From SSC4 sp964443225 (GTDB lineage Bacteria; Chloroflexota; Anaerolineae; SSC4; Amarolineaceae): a DNA stretch of 64,000 nt. Each line of letters opens with the position of its first letter. The first letter of the stretch is position 1. The notes under the pieces were generated by a model that saw only the letters and a program-made list of their open reading frames with translations, was not told where the DNA came from and searched no databases. Positions 60,764-64,000 of the stretch are shown here, piece by piece. Where the stretch lies: assembly GCA_964443225.1 (NCBI GenBank), contig CAYUCC010000001.1, positions 62,001-126,000 of the forward strand, given 5' to 3'. Both the position numbers and the translations under genes were made by a program.

Positions 60764-60812
60764 CTAAATCATCGGTTGCCTGCGTCAGCCAGCGTGCGGC
60801 TTCTTCATTCAT
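60711..60812 (-). pseudogene. HEPN toxin, truncated start
   Basis: ATG 60812 opens NEEAARWLTQATDDLDADV, the classic first helix of HEPN toxins, then the frame leaves homology and stops after 33 codons. The fragment overlaps the MNT gene start, so the pair once existed as HEPN-MNT but the toxin was lost. Confidence 0.55.
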
Positions 60813-60931
60813 ACCCTATCCTCAACCTGGAAAGTAGACCCAACAGGCGATTCCTGTATGTACTGACTTGCTAGCTGGATTATAACCCACAGAGGGGCCA
60901 GAGGCAAGGAAGTCACGAATAACGCTTGGCC

Positions 60932-61906
60932 TCACCTGGCTCGCAGCACCTCCTGCCGGTGCCAGGCCAGGGCATCGTGGTCGGGCCACAGGTCGCGAGC
61001 GGCCGGGCCGAGGATGCCGCGTCCGGCCAGGGTGGCCAGGTGGCCTGGTACGTTAGGCTGGTGGGCGAGCTGCGGCGTCAGGAGAACCAGGTAGTGCGGC
61101 GACACGCCGACCAGACCTTCGTCGAAGGTCCAGTGGCACAGACGACAGAGGGCCATCCCGTTACGTGGATCGTCGTTGTGGCTCAGGCTCCAGGGGACGA
61201 TGTGTGCCGCGTCGACCGCAGTGTGACCATCGTCGGTCAGCAGGCGGATACCGCAGAGCGCACAGCGGTGGTCGTAAGCGGTGACGACCACGCGGCGGAA
61301 GCCCTGATCGCGCGCGGTAGAGCGGTAGTGCGCGGCGATGTCGGCGGTCTCGCGCAGCGGCTGGGAGTGGGCCGAGGCCAGCAGTTCCTGGCTGTAGCGA
61401 AAGGTTTCGAGGTGGGTGAGGCCCTGTTCCAGCAGAGAGGGGTGCAGCGCGGGTGCAAAGTAGGTTTGGATCAACATGGTGCGCAGCTGGTCGCGCGTGG
61501 CCTCGATGCGCATCAGGTCGTAGAGTTCATCGTCCAGGCGAGCGCCAAGCAGCAGGGTGCGCAGCTGGCTGACGGAGGTGGCGGTGGTGAGGGCGGCCAG
61601 GGCGGTTTCCTGGCCGGGTGCCGGCACCAGGTGCCAGAAGTCGTCGTGGCGCAGGTGGAAAAAGGGCATCGCCAGGTTGCCGTGGCGGTCGGCCGGCATC
61701 ACGCGTGCCCAGTAGCCGGCGAAGAGCTCGCCCAGCTCGGACGTCAGCGGGACCAGGTTGGTGGTGAGACTACCCTGCGCGCAGAGATCGAAAACGGCCA
61801 GGAGGAGCAGCGGTTTATTGGGTGCGCGGTACGTCGTCGCCGCGGTCCAGTGCACGCGGCTGGTGGCGGTGTGGAGGTGGGCAAAGCGGTGGAGGTAGTT
61901 ATGCAT
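60932..61906 (-). CDS. HNH endonuclease
   Basis: 324 residues. The C-terminal third carries the zinc/HNH motif: CALCGIRLL, then AAHIVPWSLSHNDDPRNGMALCRLCHWTFDEGLV with the second Cys pair. The first two thirds (YRAPNKPLLLLAVFDL and SELGELFAGYWARV) match the specificity-like domain of the HNH_2-type putative restriction endonucleases. They may act as modification-dependent or mobile nucleases in the cytoplasm. No methyltransferase is adjacent. The last 25 residues have a second, detached copy at 62600-62683. Confidence 0.9.
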   Translation of the reverse strand: MHNYLHRFAHLHTATSRVHWTAATTYRAPNKPLLLLAVFDLCAQGSLTTNLVPLTSELGELFAGYWARVMPADRHGNLAMPFFHLRHDDFWHLVPAPGQETALAALTTATSVSQLRTLLLGARLDDELYDLMRIEATRDQLRTMLIQTYFAPALHPSLLEQGLTHLETFRYSQELLASAHSQPLRETADIAAHYRSTARDQGFRRVVVTAYDHRCALCGIRLLTDDGHTAVDAAHIVPWSLSHNDDPRNGMALCRLCHWTFDEGLVGVSPHYLVLLTPQLAHQPNVPGHLATLAGRGILGPAARDLWPDHDALAWHRQEVLRAR

Positions 61907-61948
61907 TCATCTCTTGATGGCGGCGAGATCGCTGTGATCAAAACAGCT

Positions 61949-62179
61949 TCACCCCGTTGGAACGCCATATAGCTCCCGCCAGTTATCGTAGACAGCGTCT
62001 TCGGGATTATCGCAGTCACGCTCAAACGAAGCCAAACTCAAAGCCACCCAGTCAGCCGTATCGTCGACTTCCTCGTCGAGGACACTGTCCAGCAGCATTC
62101 GTGCTAACATCAGGCGCTCCTGCAATGTCAGACGTCTGGCGCTTTCGTAAATGCCTGCTACCTTCGGTGTGTTGGTCAT
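61949..62179 (-). CDS. Small antitoxin-like protein, 76 residues
   Basis: The chosen start is ATG 62179 (MTNTPKVAGIYESARRLTL). The core LTLQERLMLARMLLDSVLDEEVDD is typical of small addiction-module antitoxin-like proteins; the tail is acidic. No toxin gene is linked. Function is inferred only from size and pattern. Confidence 0.5.
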   Translation of the reverse strand: MTNTPKVAGIYESARRLTLQERLMLARMLLDSVLDEEVDDTADWVALSLASFERDCDNPEDAVYDNWRELYGVPTG

Positions 62180-62241
62180 CGTCAACGATGTCACCGCGCA
62201 CCCCTTTTCAGCCTTGGGTCCAGGCTCCAGCACGTATCCAC

Positions 62242-62484
62242 TCAGCAAGTCGTTCCTGAATGCGAGCGAGGCGTTGAACTGTACTCCACATCTTCATCAG
62301 TCTCGCGGACGAATTGACCCAGTGCGAATTCGTGCCATTGCGCATCAGACCAATCACGATACGCAACGGTTATCTGACGCCGTGCCAGGATGAATGCCGT
62401 GAAATCAGCGACCTCATTGAGAACGTCTTCCGGTAGAAGTTCGAGTTGTTTCTGGAGTTGTTCACGCAAGGATAGAATACCCAT
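62242..62484 (-). CDS. Small antitoxin-like protein, 80 residues, possibly frameshifted at its end
   Basis: ATG 62484 has GGGAGG six bases upstream. MGILSLREQLQKQLELLPED and VLNEVADFTAFILARRQ form the helical pattern seen in DUF2281-like antitoxins. The last residues (STPRSHSGTTC) are low in sense; another frame over the same bases reads VQRLARIQERLAEWIRAGA, so a frameshift near 62280 is possible. Confidence 0.55.
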   Translation of the reverse strand: MGILSLREQLQKQLELLPEDVLNEVADFTAFILARRQITVAYRDWSDAQWHEFALGQFVRETDEDVEYSSTPRSHSGTTC

Positions 62485-62599
62485 GATCGTGCCTCCCCGA
62501 CGAATTGCAGTGAATGGCGAATCGCCAATGAAGTGTAGCACAAGTCGAGAACCTGTGCAAGGCAAAACTCGATCATACTGTTGCCCAAAAGGCCTCGCG

Positions 62600-62683
62600 T
62601 TATGTCCGCGGCACCTCCTGCCGGTGCCAGGCCAGGGCATCGTGGTTAGACCAGAGGTCGTACTCCGCCGGACCCAGGACGTC
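62600..62683 (-). pseudogene. Detached C-terminal fragment of an HNH endonuclease
   Basis: The minus frame reads DVLGPAEYDLWSNHDALAWH with RQEV before its stop. This matches the end of the HNH endonuclease at 60932-61906 (GILGPAARDLWPDHDALAWH, RQEV). Only this tail remains. Confidence 0.8.
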
Positions 62684-62733
62684 ATAAGGACCACCAAGGC
62701 ACCAGGGCACCAAAGTCGATGGACGCATGGCCG

Positions 62734-63342
62734 TCAGTCGGCTGTGCGTTGTACGGCGGCGGCTTCTTCTATGGCATACCGTAGCGCGGCGAAGGCAATG
62801 GCGGCCGTTAGCTTGCGCAAGGAGGGCAGGGTGATCGAGTGCTGGCTGCGGACGCGATGGTCGAGCACGACCGTCGGCAGCACGTAGAACTCCCACTGCG
62901 CCACGTTCAATGGATCCAGGGTGGCCTGATCGGTATGTGCCAGCAGGGCAAACACGTACACATCGGCATGTCGACTGGCATCCTGGCTCTGGACAAGGCC
63001 ATGTCTGTCCCAGGCCAACGTTTTTGGGGTGCGAAAGCTGATCGGTGAGAGCCGGCTTTGGTGCCAGCTTTGCACGTAGGCCGCCGATTTGACCTCGACG
63101 CGCGTGCCATCGCCAGCCACAACATCGTAGGCAGCCCATTCCTCGCGGACAGTGCGATCTGCCACGCCAAGTGCCTGGGCAACGAGATACTCGGCAATCA
63201 CGCCGCGAGTCGCATTGCTCACGAGGTCGGACGTGCTCCACTGCCAGAATTTCAGGAGATCGAAGCCCAGCGGGCGACTTCCATCGTGGAATGGCTCCTG
63301 CCCGCTGCGCTTTGTGGGTTCTATCGGTCCAAGGTCGGTCAT
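62734..63342 (-). CDS. PD-(D/E)XK nuclease-like protein, 202 residues
   Basis: The ATG at 63342 has GGAGG five bases upstream, better than 63387. The core is GVIAEYLVAQALGV with WAAYDVVAGDGTRVEVKSAAYVQ, where a Glu, the Asp after VVAG and the E-x-K in VEVKSAA form the restriction-endonuclease active site. TLAWDRHGLVQSQDASRHADVYVFALLAH follows. It is probably a DNase tied to the fragments of the HNH system here; function is inference. Confidence 0.72.
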   Translation of the reverse strand: MTDLGPIEPTKRSGQEPFHDGSRPLGFDLLKFWQWSTSDLVSNATRGVIAEYLVAQALGVADRTVREEWAAYDVVAGDGTRVEVKSAAYVQSWHQSRLSPISFRTPKTLAWDRHGLVQSQDASRHADVYVFALLAHTDQATLDPLNVAQWEFYVLPTVVLDHRVRSQHSITLPSLRKLTAAIAFAALRYAIEEAAAVQRTAD

Positions 63343-63481
63343 GTGCCTCCGAAATGCAGTAGGACTGGTTGAAATCTGCTTGACCAACCTGCCGCGTCGT
63401 GGTCTGCTTTGCCAGCCAAGTTATGCCCATGACCCGGCCTGAAGCAAGCGACACCCCACGGCACCAGCCACTTCGACACGC

Positions 63482-63865
63482 TCACTCCGGCGACCCCACG
63501 ACACCATCCACGCCCTTGATCACCGCCTGCGTTGTGCGCCGGGCAACCATGTCGCGCACCGCCGGGTCTTCGAGCGCCTGGGTTACGATCTCCTCCTTGG
63601 ACAACAGCGGCGTCAACGAGACCTTGACCACATGGCCCTGCTCGCGCGTCACCTCTTTGCCACCGCTGACTTCAGCGAAGTCGAGCACACTGAGTTTGAT
63701 GCCCCCGCTGGTGCTGTGGCTTGCCTTGACCGCGATCTCCAGCTCCACCCTATCGATGAAGAACAACGGGTAGGGGTCTTTGGCCCGCTGCGCCGGGTTG
63801 GGCGCCAGCAGCTCCTGCTTGACCTGGAAGATCAGCTCTTGCAGACCGATTTCGTCCATTGCCAT
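63482..63865 (-). CDS. Trypco2 (trypsin co-occurring) domain protein
   Basis: 127 residues from ATG 63865 (AGGAG eight bases upstream). GLQELIFQVKQELLAP, FFIDRVELEIAVKA and GGIKLSVLDFAEVSGGKEVTREQGH followed by VVKVSLTPLLSKEEI match the Trypco2 pattern. That domain is found next to trypsin-like, NTPase or TIR effectors in predicted bacterial immune systems. No such partner is visible downstream; the upstream side is outside the window. The assignment is by pattern and is not certain. Confidence 0.7.
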   Translation of the reverse strand: MAMDEIGLQELIFQVKQELLAPNPAQRAKDPYPLFFIDRVELEIAVKASHSTSGGIKLSVLDFAEVSGGKEVTREQGHVVKVSLTPLLSKEEIVTQALEDPAVRDMVARRTTQAVIKGVDGVVGSPE

Positions 63866-64000
63866 GTGCGTGCTCCTTTCAGATCGTGAAGATGTGCCCT
63901 TCATCGTCCTGGCTGCGCAGATCGAGAGTGCGGTGGTGTGTTCATGTCGTATACCAGAATCAGACTGGCAAATCCGCGGCTTCACGGCAAATGCCTGACA

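Overview
The window is GC-rich bacterial chromosome. Its genes look most like those of a filamentous or heterotrophic member of the Chloroflexota (Anaerolineae/Caldilineae type). This is an inference. It rests on lipoproteins with the LLAACGG plus Thr/Ala/Pro-rich start typical of that phylum, multi-helix sensor kinases with a 'FPDGRLPP' loop, large caspase proteins, abundant small toxin-antitoxin pairs and interspersed palindromic or G-rich repeats. No rRNA, tRNA, CRISPR array or prophage was seen.

Layout. 0-6 kb: envelope sugar and isoprenoid genes on the plus strand (end of gmd, a phosphohexomutase, a TatD DNase, a polyprenyl diphosphate synthase and two glycosyltransferases). 6-9.8 kb: a minus-strand group with a SulP-STAS-rhodanese fusion, a small unknown gene and a zinc alcohol dehydrogenase. 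9.8-11.3 kb: the wreck of an ABC exporter operon interrupted by an AbrB-type gene. 11.4-17 kb: an AAA/DUF4143 ATPase behind tandem palindromes, an old-yellow-enzyme homologue, two toxin-antitoxin pairs, a nucleotidyltransferase and a NarL-type response regulator. 17-21.3 kb: a LytS/NarX-like histidine kinase and two membrane proteins. 21.7-24.6 kb: DUF1361 protein, HigBA and an amidase.

24.8-31.1 kb is the most unusual region. It is a ChvE/GguA/GguB-type sugar ABC transporter read on the minus strand as binding protein, ATPase, permease. The binding-protein gene holds two nearly identical in-frame copies of the binding domain. The ATPase gene carries a third, diverged and circularly permuted copy of the same domain in the linker between its two nucleotide-binding domains. 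I regard this nested gene as the best candidate for an undescribed system in the window.

31.6-40.9 kb: a DinG-type exonuclease-helicase, a caspase-lipase fusion protein of 1,167 residues, a GPH-family sugar symporter and a DUF104/PIN pair. 41-43.3 kb: two exopolysaccharide genes. 43.6-52.8 kb: an alpha-glucoside/sucrose locus in which beta-phosphoglucomutase and a LacI regulator diverge, followed by an AglEFG-like ABC transporter, amylosucrase and fructokinase. Sucrose taken up could be split by amylosucrase into polymer and fructose, with fructose phosphorylated by the kinase. No ATPase for this transporter is encoded here. 53-60.3 kb: cytochrome P450, an AttH/CrtC-like lipocalin protein, then an aldehyde dehydrogenase-fold gene behind a structured leader with a terminator, a serine hydrolase and a gluzincin-like protein. 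60.3-64 kb: a degraded defence-like island (MNT with a truncated HEPN, an HNH endonuclease, antitoxin-like genes, a second HNH tail, a PD-(D/E)XK-like protein and a Trypco2 protein).

The intergenic gaps hold several families of short repeats, described individually below.
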